DNA from: Glossina fuscipes
Lineage: Eukaryota > Arthropoda > Insecta > Diptera > Glossinidae
DNA: 64,000 nucleotides
Assembly (NCBI RefSeq): GCF_014805625.2
Contig: NW_023998464.1
Coordinates: 7,907,813 to 7,971,812 of the forward strand
Direction: 5' to 3'
The notes below the pieces were generated by a model that was given only the letters and a program-made list of their open reading frames with translations, did no database searches and was not told the DNA's origin. Positions 47,401-59,500 of this stretch are shown piece by piece. Each line of letters opens with the position of its first letter. Position 1 is the stretch's first letter. The translations under genes and the position numbers were made by a program.

Positions 47401-49667
47401 CTTTCTAAAAATAACGTGGATCTACGTCAGAGCGAATATTTATATGTCAGCCCGGAAAGCTTTTGATGTTTCACTAGGTAGATAGATACAACAGCAGCGC
47501 TTTACGTAATGGTAATTTCTGCATGAATTTTCTTTTTCTATTCATAAATAATGTGTGAATATAGAAGAGTAGATTTAGTAAGATTTAAACTATAAAGTCC
47601 TGCGAGGAACACCTTCAGCAAAACCATCGTGAGGACAGCGGAGTTTCTAATTTCCATTAATTTTTGAGTAATAAACATTATTGATTAAAGGCTTCTTTTG
47701 AGTAAATTGAATCCATTGCTTATTACTCTACAAAACAAATAAAAATTTATATAAACTCAATAGAGTATGTCAGTTCGAAGCTTTTATGAGAATGTTAAGT
47801 CGCGGAATTTTATACAACAATTGTATAATGCTTTATTTCCCGTTTGCTGCAGGCACGTGAACTCTCGCACACACACGGCAGATCGTCTGACATGACCGAC
47901 CGAAGAATCTTATATATATATATATATGTCTGTAGACCTTATGCAATCTCTTGCTCAATATCAGATGATTAGGAATATATATACTTTCGAACGAAATTCC
48001 ATGTGTGACCTTACTCTAATATGCGCATGTTAATGGATATTTAATTCGGTACATGGCTGATTAGAGTTCGCGGATTGCAAGTGTTCTCAAGTGATCGAAT
48101 GATCAGAGAAGAAACATATGTCTTATGGAATTTCAGGTTTTTTGTCCGCATTAATATATACATTGTTATTAATGCAGGAAAATATAAAAATATTATTTTC
48201 AGCAAATGTTTTGTGAGTAACTTTCTCCGAATGCACAATTGGATTAGCAATATCAAGTAAGCATCTTTGTTTTCTGTGCCCGTATTTTTAACATTTTTTT
48301 TGCAATAAAAATTCGCATCACGTCGAAGAGTATTGTTTTCCATGTTCAAGCGAAGCGACACAAAAGGAAAAACGCAGGTGCACAACGAAATGTGTCTGTT
48401 TTTACAAATCGTTCCGTGTAAAATCGATATATAAAACTAAATATTTTTACTGTTACTATCTCTAATGAGGTCAAATTGAAATCTAAAAATCAAAGGCAAT
48501 GAAATTACTTTATCTAGCTATGCGCAGTTGGAACACTTTGGCTATGCCAGCAAATTAGTGAAAATAATCGATGTTAAAGTCGTGCTCTGTTTGAATGTGA
48601 TTCTTCGGACAAAAGAATTAACTAAAGATTTTCTTGCTTAAAGATAATTCATGCGGAATGAGTAAAAATTTAAGTAAAGTAATTTACATGCAATAACTTT
48701 AAGCAAAACTTCTTGAGATATAATATTTCTTAGGTAAGAAACTTTAGATATGGTATAAGCATAACAAAGGCTTTCAAGAAAATAAAAGAGAGTCTACTTG
48801 CTGCAGCTCTCTTTTAATTTACTCCAGGGAGCCGATAGCCTGTGCTGCTGGTGCTCAATGTCTTTTTTTTTAGTCTAAGAATTTATTTTATTATTATAAT
48901 AATAATAATAATTTACTCCAGTTGCCGTAAGTTTTTAAAAATCTTAAACAAAGCCGAAGCTTACTGGAAATACTTATGTACGGAAACTGGCAGCAAGTTT
49001 GATAATTTGGAACAATTTCATAAAAAATTGTTCAGAAAAGTTGACATGAGCCGACAATAGCCGCGAATGACGGTCTTCTGTTTTGCTAATGTTACGGAAA
49101 TCCCAAATCCAGTTCATTCCAGCGAAGTAATTATCCCAGATAATAAATTCCCTAAAGAGAGGAAAAGCAAATCCACAACCGCGGCAGGTCATGCAGCTAC
49201 CGGCCGATGAAAAAGACTAGGGGAAAAGCAGGAATTAAAAATGAAGCCATGAATTTGGGTATGGTAATATGCTTGTAAAAATGTATATAAATAGAAAATT
49301 TGTGGAAGGTAGAGTTACTAGAAAAAGAAGATTTGAGTTGAGCAGTGGAAAGTATTGCCACAAATAAATTGTGATTAATCATACATTTAAGAAATACAAT
49401 TGTAAATAAAAGAAGTTGGAAGTGTATCTCTTTTGAATGGAATATCCACGAACCAGCGATACGGACTGTATCTTAGAAAAGCGAATTTCATAACAATATA
49501 AAAGTGAAAAATTTTTCCTTGACCACAAGACCAAGACCACAAACCAAATTTCACAAGAATATAATGTACCGAAATGCCTACCGTTGCCTACGATGTTGAA
49601 TTTCGAATATGTTAAAAATATTGCAAAACAAGTAGCAACATTATAATACTGTCAGGCTGACCATTAG
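41481..49667. other. Gene-free stretch
   Basis: No exon is supported in about 8.2 kb. A fragment resembling the ATACCC-ended repeats (GTCCGTGCGCTCGCTTGTCC with flanking similarity) lies at about 43540-43700. A nearly open polar frame at about 48911-49205, broken once by TAG at 49058, has no recognised similarity. A TA run lies at 47911-47928. Confidence 0.4.
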
Positions 49668-50591
49668 ATACCATACACCACCTTGTATAGTACTCGTTTT
49701 CACTCTACGAACACCCACAACATGACATAACCTAATCCAAATTTCGCAAAATAAATTGCTTTCTAAAAATTTTACTAATTTTCAATTGTCGTCATGAAAA
49801 CCTAGAAATTAAGCCTTCTCTCCAAAGAAGGTCTTGCTCTTTATGATAACCCCTACATACAAATTAGGCTCTAACAAGTAGATCTGTGTGATCCAAACTT
49901 CCTATAGTTTATTTTTCTCCTAAATGGCCGCTATGGATTAATTTTCATTACAAAATATTAACAATTGAAGTCTTTTTCTGAAGGGTTTACTATTCGTTAC
50001 AAATTCTATATGGCGTTGGGTCCAGGAAATAAACCCATATGGTTCAAATTTGGTCCGCTGTCATTAAGAAATTTTCATCATATAAATTAACATATAGTAT
50101 GTTTTTACTATATAAGGATTTACATTTTCTAAGAATCTTTATACGCTGTGTCATCCAAAAATTGAACTTACGTGGCCCAAATTGGGCAAAGTTAACTTAC
50201 TATTATGAACTAATTTTCGCCAAGAAATAATAAAAATTAGTGTTAGAAATTCAAAAAATTATTCCAGCTGAACCAAATTTTTCAAACCAGTTTAGATTGC
50301 TGGAATACTGTTATTTAGCAACTTTTGCCGAGAAGTTTTGAAATATCAATTTTTTCCGTAAAGCCGCTTCTCAAAATGAAGCCTTTAAAATCACCACCCT
50401 TCATGACTGAGTCGAAGCGAAATATTTCAAAAATTACGAACTGTAGGTTGGTTGAGCACGAAAAGACAAGCTTGAGTTGAATTTCTGAGTCGATCGGTCT
50501 AATGAAAGGTGGGTACATCTTAAGCCGACTAAGGTATTACGTAAGTCCGCACAAACTTAATATACCCTGTAGCCCAAATGGTGCAGGGTGC
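49668..50591 (-). mobile_element. Full-length copy of TIR repeat family A (924 bp)
   Basis: On the minus strand the copy starts GCACCCTGCACCAT at 50591, runs through ACAGGGTATATTAAG, GTGCGGACTTACGTAA, CTTAAGATGTACCCACC and GGATCACACAGATCTACT, and ends GTGGTGTATGGTAT at 49668. It is co-linear with the plus-strand copy 14995-15930 and nearly the same length. The outer ends are inverted repeats of about 14 bp. It has no coding capacity; the short open frames inside are not shared between copies. Confidence 0.65.
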
Positions 50592-53098
50592 AAAAATATG
50601 TGTCAAAAGAGTTTCCGATCCTTTTTAGAATTTGAAAGATACTATTTTGATTAAAAAATAAGGTGCACTCTACGTCTCCCTACATTTTTTATGATCCTCA
50701 AAACAGTTGGAAAATTCACTCAATCAGTCAGATGGCCTTAAATCCTTTCGTCGATTCGGTTTTCATTTTCTCGATCGATCTCGTAGCACTCTTTTGAGTT
50801 TGTTGAAAAGCCAGAGGTAGCGTAGGATACTAAGTAAGGCGAATGCGGTTTCTTTGGAACGATAAGTGCTCCGTTTTCGGCGTAATATTCCCGAAGAACC
50901 GATGAATGTTTTTGGAACCAATCGCATTTTGAATGACAAGTTCACTTCATATTTTGATCACAGTCGCAAATTGAATGGACGAAAATTTGGCAAAGTCCGC
51001 TCCTTTTAGCTGACTACTGATGTTCGCTTTAAAATCCAGTGTGCAACATACACTTTCAAACATATCTGACTTTTTGTTACCTGTTGTACCATAAATTGAT
51101 ATTATATTTGTGTGACAAAATTTGTCACACACTTTTGCGCAATTATGTAATTTAATTTTTTGAAGAATTGATAAGAAATAACTAACGGATGTGAATGAAA
51201 ACAAAAGCATCTAAATTTAGTTACCTTATGCAGTTTTAGGGGAATACAGCAACACATTTACTACATGCATTTATGGTAAAGACTTTGAGTATATAAAATG
51301 CTTCCTTGATTTTATGTGGGAATGTGAAGAGAAACACTAAAACTCCCAGACCAATGGTAATTACATTCTCTTTTGTACAATATTTTATTGCTTTGACGAA
51401 CGGGTGGCCTGCCTGCGTCACTTGAAGAGGGGGAAAAGAGTTTCAAGTAATGTAAAGCGGACACCGCTTTAATAATGATAATAATCTCTGCCTATAATGA
51501 TTACAAAGACGCCATCAGCTCTTGGGGTGTAGTGTGAGTGAGGACTATTGGACTAAAAAAAAACAATTTTACAATTGTTGATGCATGTATCTGCACAAGT
51601 AATTTATTTGACAACAATAATGATGATAATGGAGATCATTATGTTGATACTGATTATTGGGGCAATATTGTGCTTGGGCTTAAAAATAAACAAAACTAAA
51701 TGAGAGATGACATGTTGTGGGAGAAGATTGTCGAGTTACTTTGTATGTATACTTCAAGATGTTTCCGATGTTTTCGGTTTACATTTTTCTTTCGTTTATT
51801 TGATGCTTCAGCGAGTTTTGAAAATTCATACGTTAGTGTGAAAAAAATATTTTCTTTTTTTTTTCTTGTTTTCTTATTTATGTTCACTAAGTGCATATGG
51901 AATTTTCTTTCCTTGTTCTCTTCTTTATCGTTTTAGAGAATATCTCCCTTTCCCTTTGAGCATCTGTGGTAAGAAACAAGCTCAATATTGAATTACATTA
52001 AACGTTAAGACTTCAGTAAAACATTGCTGCTCTTGCAGTGCAGGTATCCACTATGTATATATGTATACGTATGCGTTTACGTTCTTCTCAATGCTAATCT
52101 ACAAGTAAGTAGACTTTTGTAATCTCTTCGGATGGTTTAATGCAATTAATCACTAAATCCAATTCCCAGACAAAACATATTTATTGAGTTGCGAAGGCTA
52201 TCCAGCCGTTGTCAGTACATCTTGGAAAACTCCAGCGCAGTGTATATTTTCTACAATTTGCTTCTTTCACTTTTTTATTTATTTATTTATTTTTTTGTAC
52301 TGTTTTCCTTATTTTCAATGAATTCAGTCCAGCTCAAATGAAATCAATTCATTGTAAACTATCTAAACGTGTAGATTTTCAGTGTTGATGTCAGACAAGG
52401 CTCAGACAATGAAGTTTCGCATTTCAACAGCACACAACGATGTCAATGCTTACATTAGTACACAACTACAACAGTAAAAACAATAACAGTAAAAGAATTA
52501 TGTACTTAGATATATTTAAATATGTATGTAATTATGTCCATGTCCATGTGTATAAGTGTTTTTCTCTAATCGTTTAACTAATCTTTTAGCCGTTGTTCTT
52601 GCTGTTTGTTTTTTATTCGTGTTTGTTCCAAGCACGTACTTGCAATATGCAATAAGTAAGTAAGTACTTTGTTGCTGGAACTTGTAGATGTAGTTGAGTA
52701 CCTAATTTGTTAGGCAAATTATTGCTCGCATTCCCTTTAATGCGTCTGTCCATGAATTAACCTTTAGGCCGAGTGGGGTTAAATAATCTAAATCTTCATT
52801 AATGCCAATACCAACAATTGAAACTGAAGTGAAGTTAGCCCACATTTTTGTCTTTGCTAAAAGACTCTTCACTCTTGGATTCGCGTCTCTGCTAAGGCAA
52901 TTGATATTTGAAAGCTAGAAAATGACTCGAAAAACTAAGAAAAACTAGAAATACAAGCATAAATGCAATAAGAAATTATACAGAAATGTTATTAATTTTT
53001 TTCTAGTATTTACCATACAGTGCATGTATAGCGTTGGCGAAAAGTTGCAATATATGAAGGGTGTATAAAAAAGTTTTACGAAATAAGCCATGCCCAGC
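50592..53098. other. Gene-free stretch
   Basis: No feature is supported. Confidence 0.45.
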
Positions 53099-53242
53099 TT
53101 TTTGATATATCTTAAAGGACGCTAAAACCTATCAGAAAAACTTAACTTCATTACCCTGTAAAGGGGACATTACCTCGAAATTCCCCAGAAACCGGTCCGC
53201 TCCGTATACACAAGACCGTAAAGGCAAAATGTTGCAATAATG

Positions 53243-53331
53243 TTGCTAATGAAATGTTCGAACTTATGTACATAATGTTTTTGCTTTATTTGCTAATGAA
53301 ATGTTTGATACACATAATGTTTTTGCCTTTT
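53243..53331. repeat. Imperfect tandem duplication (~45 bp x2)
   Basis: TTGCTAATGAAATGTTCGA...ATAATGTTTTTGCTTTAT is followed by TTGCTAATGAAATGTTTGA...ATAATGTTTTTGCCTTTT, with a small internal length difference. It lies in the left interior of the inverted-repeat element. Confidence 0.8.
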
Positions 53332-54035
53332 TTCAGCATGTATGTTTAAGATTATGCATTACGCGGATATATTTGCAAATAGTAACGCGTTTGTCCCTAC
53401 ACTTGTTTAAGAAGTTACATGTATGGTATTGAGTTGTCGTCATTTTTCTAAATATGAATCGCGTAAAATTTTGTTGAAAACATTCTGTAGGCTAATGAAA
53501 TATATGCTATGGCAAAAATGTTCGTGTGCGTTTGTGCGTGCGCTTAGCAGTTACTTTGTTACCTGCTTTTTCTTTCTCATTATTTATATTGGTAAGAATT
53601 CAGTTTATGACTTTTGGGTATCACGGACGGCGTATATTCTAATATTATGCCCTATAACTTATTTTACTTAAAGGCAATATTGTACCTAAAGTAACTAGAA
53701 TATAATTACAATGAATAAATCATATAATTAATTAGTTCTCTTAAGCTATTGGAAAACCGTAGGGAAAGCACCTAACGATTTTGGGATTACAATTTCGAGA
53801 TTTTTTCAATTTGTTTTATAAATTCATAACTGATGAGGGATTGTAAAACTTAGAAATTATAGCAATTCATTTACATAAAATTCATTTCAGTTCAATATCA
53901 ATTTTTTATTTCAATGTATTGCAATTTTCCGCACCACCCTTGAGGTATTGCAGCAGGCGCGTTAGCATTTATTTTAAATAGCTGCTTCCCCAAAAATATT
54001 TCAGGCCTATATACTATTTTCCCGCTGTCCAGAAA

Positions 54036-54730
54036 TTAATGTTCGTACTTAATAGAGTTTGTGCGTAATAAACACATAAATTTATTGTCAATATCACTTT
54101 CGAAATGATGAGTCTTTATGCAAAATTCATGCATATGTCTTTTGCAAGTGACACATTGCATAGTTTTATTTTTAACCTGTCTTGAACAATATATAGAAGT
54201 ATGGCTAAGGTCCTCTGAATGTTTCGAAACCAAGTTGCGCAACTTAAACATGTATCCGTTAGGAACAAAATTAAGATGTTCACTTTTATGCGTTAACATT
54301 TCCTCAACGAAATTCAAAACATGGTATCCACAGGACCAAGCACCTGCCTGTAAAGTACCACTTTTCACCGTATCTAACCGCCAAAGTTTTCCCTCTTCTA
54401 ACAAAGTCCATTCATTGGCTAGAGCACATTCATTATATTTATAAATAAATTTTGCTTTAAAATTTTCAAAGAAGCTATAGCCATCATCTTTTTGGAAAGG
54501 GTCATAAAATTCTATAAGCTTGCTTATCTGATTGATAATTGCCATACACCAATGATTCTCGTTTACATGGACAGGCATGATCATTTTGCTCTTCATAGAC
54601 AATCTAAACTGAGTGGAATATCGTGAGTAATACAATTGTGGGCAACATTAGCAGCGAAATACCCGACTTTCTCATTTTTTGCCAAAAGATAACTTAGAAT
54701 GTAGCTTATTATCTCGTCACTCAACTATTT
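54036..54730 (-). pseudogene. Ulp1/C48-type SUMO-protease-like gene with Cys/His tail, broken
   Basis: The long open frame (54036-54635) contains a full Ulp1-type catalytic set: ENHWCMAIIN (His28), IEFYDPF (Asp45), LQAGAWSCGYHVLNF (Gln96, Cys102), numbered from its upstream limit. The spacings His-Asp 17 and Gln-Cys 6 are those of Ulp1 proteases. The expected N-terminal motif WLSDEII lies further upstream in another frame: (stop)LSDEIISYILSYLLAKNEK from 54724 downward, with TAG at 54725-54727 where Trp is expected, and a one-base frame change between about 54597 and 54635. After the protease domain C150, C161, C164, H169, C172 and C188 form a PHD-like pattern that lacks one Cys of the first and last pairs. 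Family knowledge: Ulp1 enzymes cleave SUMO-type conjugates, and such domains are carried by several DNA transposon groups. The first ATG in the long frame is too far downstream for an intact domain. Confidence 0.8.
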
Positions 54731-55011
54731 TTTCTCCGAGTCGGGAGAAGTATCGGTGAGAGATATATAATCTTTATATTATACTTAAAGTCTTTCTCGC
54801 TTTCCTACAAGGCAATCGATAGTCTCTTCTGATGTTGACACTCTTTTACTAAAATACCAATAATCTTCAAATAAATTCTTTTCCTTTTTCTCGAATTCGG
54901 ACTAAACTAGAAACATGAAAAATTAGTACTGAAACTTTGATGTCGCCTAACCAGGGTAATGAAATTAGGTTTTTCTGATAGGTTTTAGCATTTTTCACGA
55001 TATATCAAAAA

Positions 55012-56333
55012 TGGTTATAACATAATTTTAACATTGCATTTTTTCAGTATTTGTAACGTACCTTTGCATGAGATTTACTAGTAATAGCTAAGCATATTTG
55101 CTTTTGCGTTCGTAATTAGCGGCTTAGTATGTTTTGCATGTGCACGTTTGCTAAGATTATTTAACTTTGATATTTATTTTACTTTATTGTTGTTTATTTC
55201 GCAATAAATTCCAGCGTAGCAAGGACAATTTTAGTGAAGACACGAACCATGAAATTATAGGTTATTTTGGGGGGCTATCTTCACTTCAGTCAATTGAAGA
55301 TGTTCTGTAACATAATATTGAATAAACAGATTTTCATAAGAACCGTAACAATATCTGCGAAGGGGACAGACTAACAATCGGCCAGACGACAACAATGCAC
55401 TATTATCCTTTTCACAGACAATGAAAGTAAAGTGCTAGACAATAATGCGATGTATGGGCGCGCGAGCGAATGTAAGTATATATACATGCGTATGTGTGGG
55501 TGTGGTTGCATATGCGTGCAAAGGCTAAGATCAGCAAGTTTTAGTGAATTCGATTCAGTTGCTTGTGTACTAATTAGAAAACTATTTACACAAGTAAATA
55601 TGGTATGTATGTAAGTAGTTGTGTGTTAAACAAGTGTGTGTTAAACAAGCAAGTTTATTTGAAAAATTATTTTTGAGGTCTTCTCATGGACAAAGCAATC
55701 TGATATCTTTTTTTCTTTCTTTTTCTTCTGTCTACTTATCTTACTTTTTCCTTTCTTTACATTAATTCATTTAATCATCAGCTTGCTTTCTCAAAGCCGG
55801 ATTACGTGCCCATAATCAGATTATATCATAGTAATTACTACGAATGGAATTTCTTAAATTGTTTAAAAATGGGATTTTATTTAAGTCAGATTCATAAAAA
55901 CATAAAGGTAAAATTCATATGGTAGCTTAAGACACAACATGAAAGAAGTAACATATTCATAGACGGTTTAGGGCGAATCCTTGATACCAGCTGCCTTGAG
56001 AAGAGTAAATAAATAAATTAAATACTCTGTAGCGCGTCGCAATGATTTCCTTAACATTAAACGTTATCCAAACCGTTATCAAATGTTCGTTGTGCCGCCA
56101 ACATACGTCCCAGATTTTCCAGATTTCATCAAAATATGTTTTAAGCTCCAATTTGGAGGCTGGACACATGTACGTATAGACGAACACTCGATACATAAAC
56201 GAGCCCACAGGTATCAATAGATTCAGCAAATGATTTTGAATCGATCCTCATAATAAAAGCTGAATGTATCGTCAGTCCTTCATGTTGATGCGCCCACCAT
56301 AAATTACAACTAAACCACAAGTAATGTAGGGTA
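55012..56333. other. Gene-free stretch with a 15-bp tandem duplication
   Basis: No coding feature is supported. TGTGTGTTAAACAAG is repeated exactly twice at 55620-55649. Confidence 0.45.
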
Positions 56334-56551
56334 TAATTATGCCACAGAGAGATAAGAAGTACAAAATTTCAGTAAACACAGCATGCGAGCAACAGCTCGC
56401 ATACGGTACTATCCGTATATTGTACGATGAAATGTGAGTGGGTGTGGGTAGTATTGGTATAATAAAATGTGGGGCTACGTTCAGTCCTTCTAGGTGTAAC
56501 ATATATCATGATTAAGGTGACGTGTATGGTACCACAAGTGGGGTACACTAT
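56334..56551 (-). mobile_element. Fragment(s) of the ATACCC-ended repeat group
   Basis: On the minus strand GTACCCCACTTGTGGTA at 56551 is followed by ATATGTTACACCTAGAAGGA, a block also found after the start of the copies at 34360 and 27156. A second start-like end (ATACCCTACATTACTTGTGG) lies at 56334. This suggests two truncated or nested copies. Confidence 0.4.
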
Positions 56552-59500
56552 AAAACATTGTGCCGCATGAACCTTTACAGATTTGGTTAATTCCGGACTT
56601 AAAATTTGATCGATGAAAACTTTCTCCTACAACATCATTTCAAGGACAATTTCTTTAATTCGTTTGGATGGATATGTTAAGCTCGGATTAACATGGATTC
56701 TGAATTTTAAGGAGATTTGTTCTTCAGTTCAGTTACTGACGGACATATATTGTGAATTTTTTGCCCCAACCTATTTTTCAGTGTTCATGAAATGTCGCGG
56801 AATCAAGTTCTTCTGAAAGATTGTTGTGTAGCAATAAATTAAAAACATAAGTGCACTTTTCTATCCCAACTATTGTAATTGTGAGGACTTGAGATACAGT
56901 TATTGAGAAGCGTTTTGTTGATTACGACATTTGTTCTTTTAAAATCTGAATGAAGAAATTAGTCAAATGGAGATCGTTACGTGATTATTGGACAACTTAT
57001 TTTCAAGTTATAGGTTGGTTAATTTTTTCCTAATGGTGTTGGGTTTGATCGCATTTCAACAAAGGGGAGCTATGATCGCCTGGCAATAACACCCGAAGCA
57101 AATTTCTGTTTGTTTACATAAGGGGTGAAAGGGGTGTAGACGCATACAGACGTATTCACGTCTAATCGATCCGCTTATGTGGTAAATGTGGTAAACAGGT
57201 AACCGTAAATTTAAACAGGAAATTTCTTCAAAGTTTATACGCAGTGACGATTACCAAGGAATGAAAACTTCAATGGATAACAATTAAAAATATTTAAGTA
57301 TACGTACAAGTCTTTTAGTTTATCTTGAACATGTACATTATATACATTAAATTTATGTACAATTAAAGATTTTACATTTTTTTATAGATGCGAGTGTTTG
57401 TGCTTGTTTCGTCTGCTATTTTGTATTTATTGTATTTGTTACGGTTGAGAGAACCTCCTAATTTTCTTGTAGAGGTCAATGTTAAAAACTTAATTGAACG
57501 ATGAGAAAGTCATTTAAGAAGAAAAGAAAAAAATATACATATATTTGCAAACATGCAGGCATATCTATATAAAGACAGAACGTTCTGTGTAATAAGTACC
57601 TGGAAAGCGTCATGAAAAAATCGTTTGAAAATTATTTTGTGGCTCTCAAAGTAAGTACCATTTCTTGAAAGTATATGCCGAGAGCGCATGCGTATCCAGG
57701 ATATTTTTAAGTAATCCTCTAGCGAGGGGGATCCAACGTTAGTCCGTTGATTTGACCCACAATTTCGTCGTTGGCAAATGTTGAATAGTGGCACTAGACA
57801 TGGACATATTTAACATTTTATTTTCTTATTTTATATATGGATTTTTCAAAAAGCACGTAATTCAGTGCTACTTGTCATTGGCACAAAACCTATTCTTTCT
57901 CTCTTTTTTATCTATCTATGCATAAAAATGAATGGTACAAAAATATATTCGCACAAGCAAAATGCGTATAAAAAACAGCACAGGGCATATATGTACTACA
58001 GGTTTTCTGCAGTATTTTCAGTAATTTTCTTTACGAAGTTTATCTTGAAGTATAGATTTTAAAGCAGTTTCAATATTAAACTAATTTTCCTATTTCTAAA
58101 AACATAAATTTCCCTAAAGTGTAGTTAATAAAGATAATCGCTCCAAAATATGGAATGACAACCCATAATACATTGTTGTGAATCAAAGGAGAATAAACAC
58201 AATAAAGAATTCATGGTCAAGCTAAAGCCAATCTAATATTCAATAAAAATTGTAAGCACTTTTGGAAATTTGTATCGTGTTTCTGGCCGATCGAACATTT
58301 TCCAGAATTCTAAAACATGTTTGTTTTATGTTTTAGTTCAAGCTAAATGAAATAGTTCTGGATTTCCGCGCAGTCGTGGTTTGGTTGAGTTAATAATTAG
58401 TAAGGCAACTCCCAGCCTTATATTTCAATTTTTAGAAGCGGAGCACGTCCTAGAATCTGATTCTAAACAGAGAGATCGTCTTCCAAGACGAAATTGGCAT
58501 TGCGGTAACTTTTGACAATTCTTTTGTTGGCGTACCAAAGATAGCAAAGCTGTTTCTTACTCTTGTTCTTAAAGTATGAAATTCCGCATACTATATACGT
58601 TGAATGTAAATCGTACGACATAATGCAATGAGTTGAAGATTTACTTCCGTTTAGAAAACAACTTCTTTATATCGTCAATTAAACACTAATGGCAGAAGAT
58701 TTCTTTTCCGCAATGGCCGAAAAGTTTTCTATAGTCGTTCAAGTGTAATTAAGTAATTTAAATACTTGCTTATTTCACGTATGAAGCTGAGAATAACGAG
58801 CAAAAGTAATGGACCGTACGTTGGTTATAAAACGTTCTTCAAACTCTGACAGACGATGGCATTAAGTATTCCTGAAAACACTGCCTACCAATTTTAAATG
58901 TTTCAAGGATTGTTGCACATTTTTATACTCACCATTACAAAAATTTAAATCATTTGAATCTTGTCATTCCGTCCGTACGGCACACTTCGAATGCATTTTT
59001 ATCTAAAGAAAACTTACACGGCACTCAATATTTCTTGCCTTCGGTAAGACATCAGTACACCAGACTAGCAGTTTTATGAAGTCATACAGTTGATGTCATT
59101 TTTTCTTATTTCCTACGTTAGGAAAAATGCCAAGCAAAATGTCTCTGCTGCGTTTATACTGTTTTTCCATAAATGTTCACATGATCACATAGCAACAGTA
59201 TTCTGCATATCAAATATTAAACGTTTCTATTATTATTTCAATATAGAATGAATTTTTTTAAACGAATTTTAGTATTTTTCCATCATTTTAAAAATAAATC
59301 CGGCATTAAAACTATTTCATGTTAAACGTACGACCAATGCTGTTGCAGAAGGAAAAAATAGAAGGAGGGAGGGAGAGAGATAAAAAAAGGACGAAACATC
59401 CAATTACGGGATTTCAAAATTGAATTTCACTTGTCATCGCCAGAAATATCCATGATGTGGTTCCGTTCATATCACAAATACAATAAAATTGTAACCAAAC

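Larger units (their letters stand above)
53099..55011 (-). mobile_element. Inverted-repeat DNA element carrying a Ulp1-like protease relic
   Basis: The segments 53099-53172 and 54938-55011 are 74-bp inverted repeats that align without gaps, about 62 of 74 bases matching by eye, including the identical core GCTAAAACCTATCAGAAAAA. They enclose 1.9 kb whose only recognisable content is a minus-strand Ulp1/C48 peptidase relic next to the right repeat. The left interior shows no transposase and holds a tandem duplication of about 45 bp (about 53243-53331). No target-site duplication is evident outside the repeats. The architecture fits a DNA transposon that carried a Ulp1-type protease; the superfamily cannot be named from this copy. 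Confidence 0.6.

Noticed and set aside
48041..48385. 114-codon minus-strand open frame
   Set aside because: No recognisable domain, AT-driven amino-acid composition.
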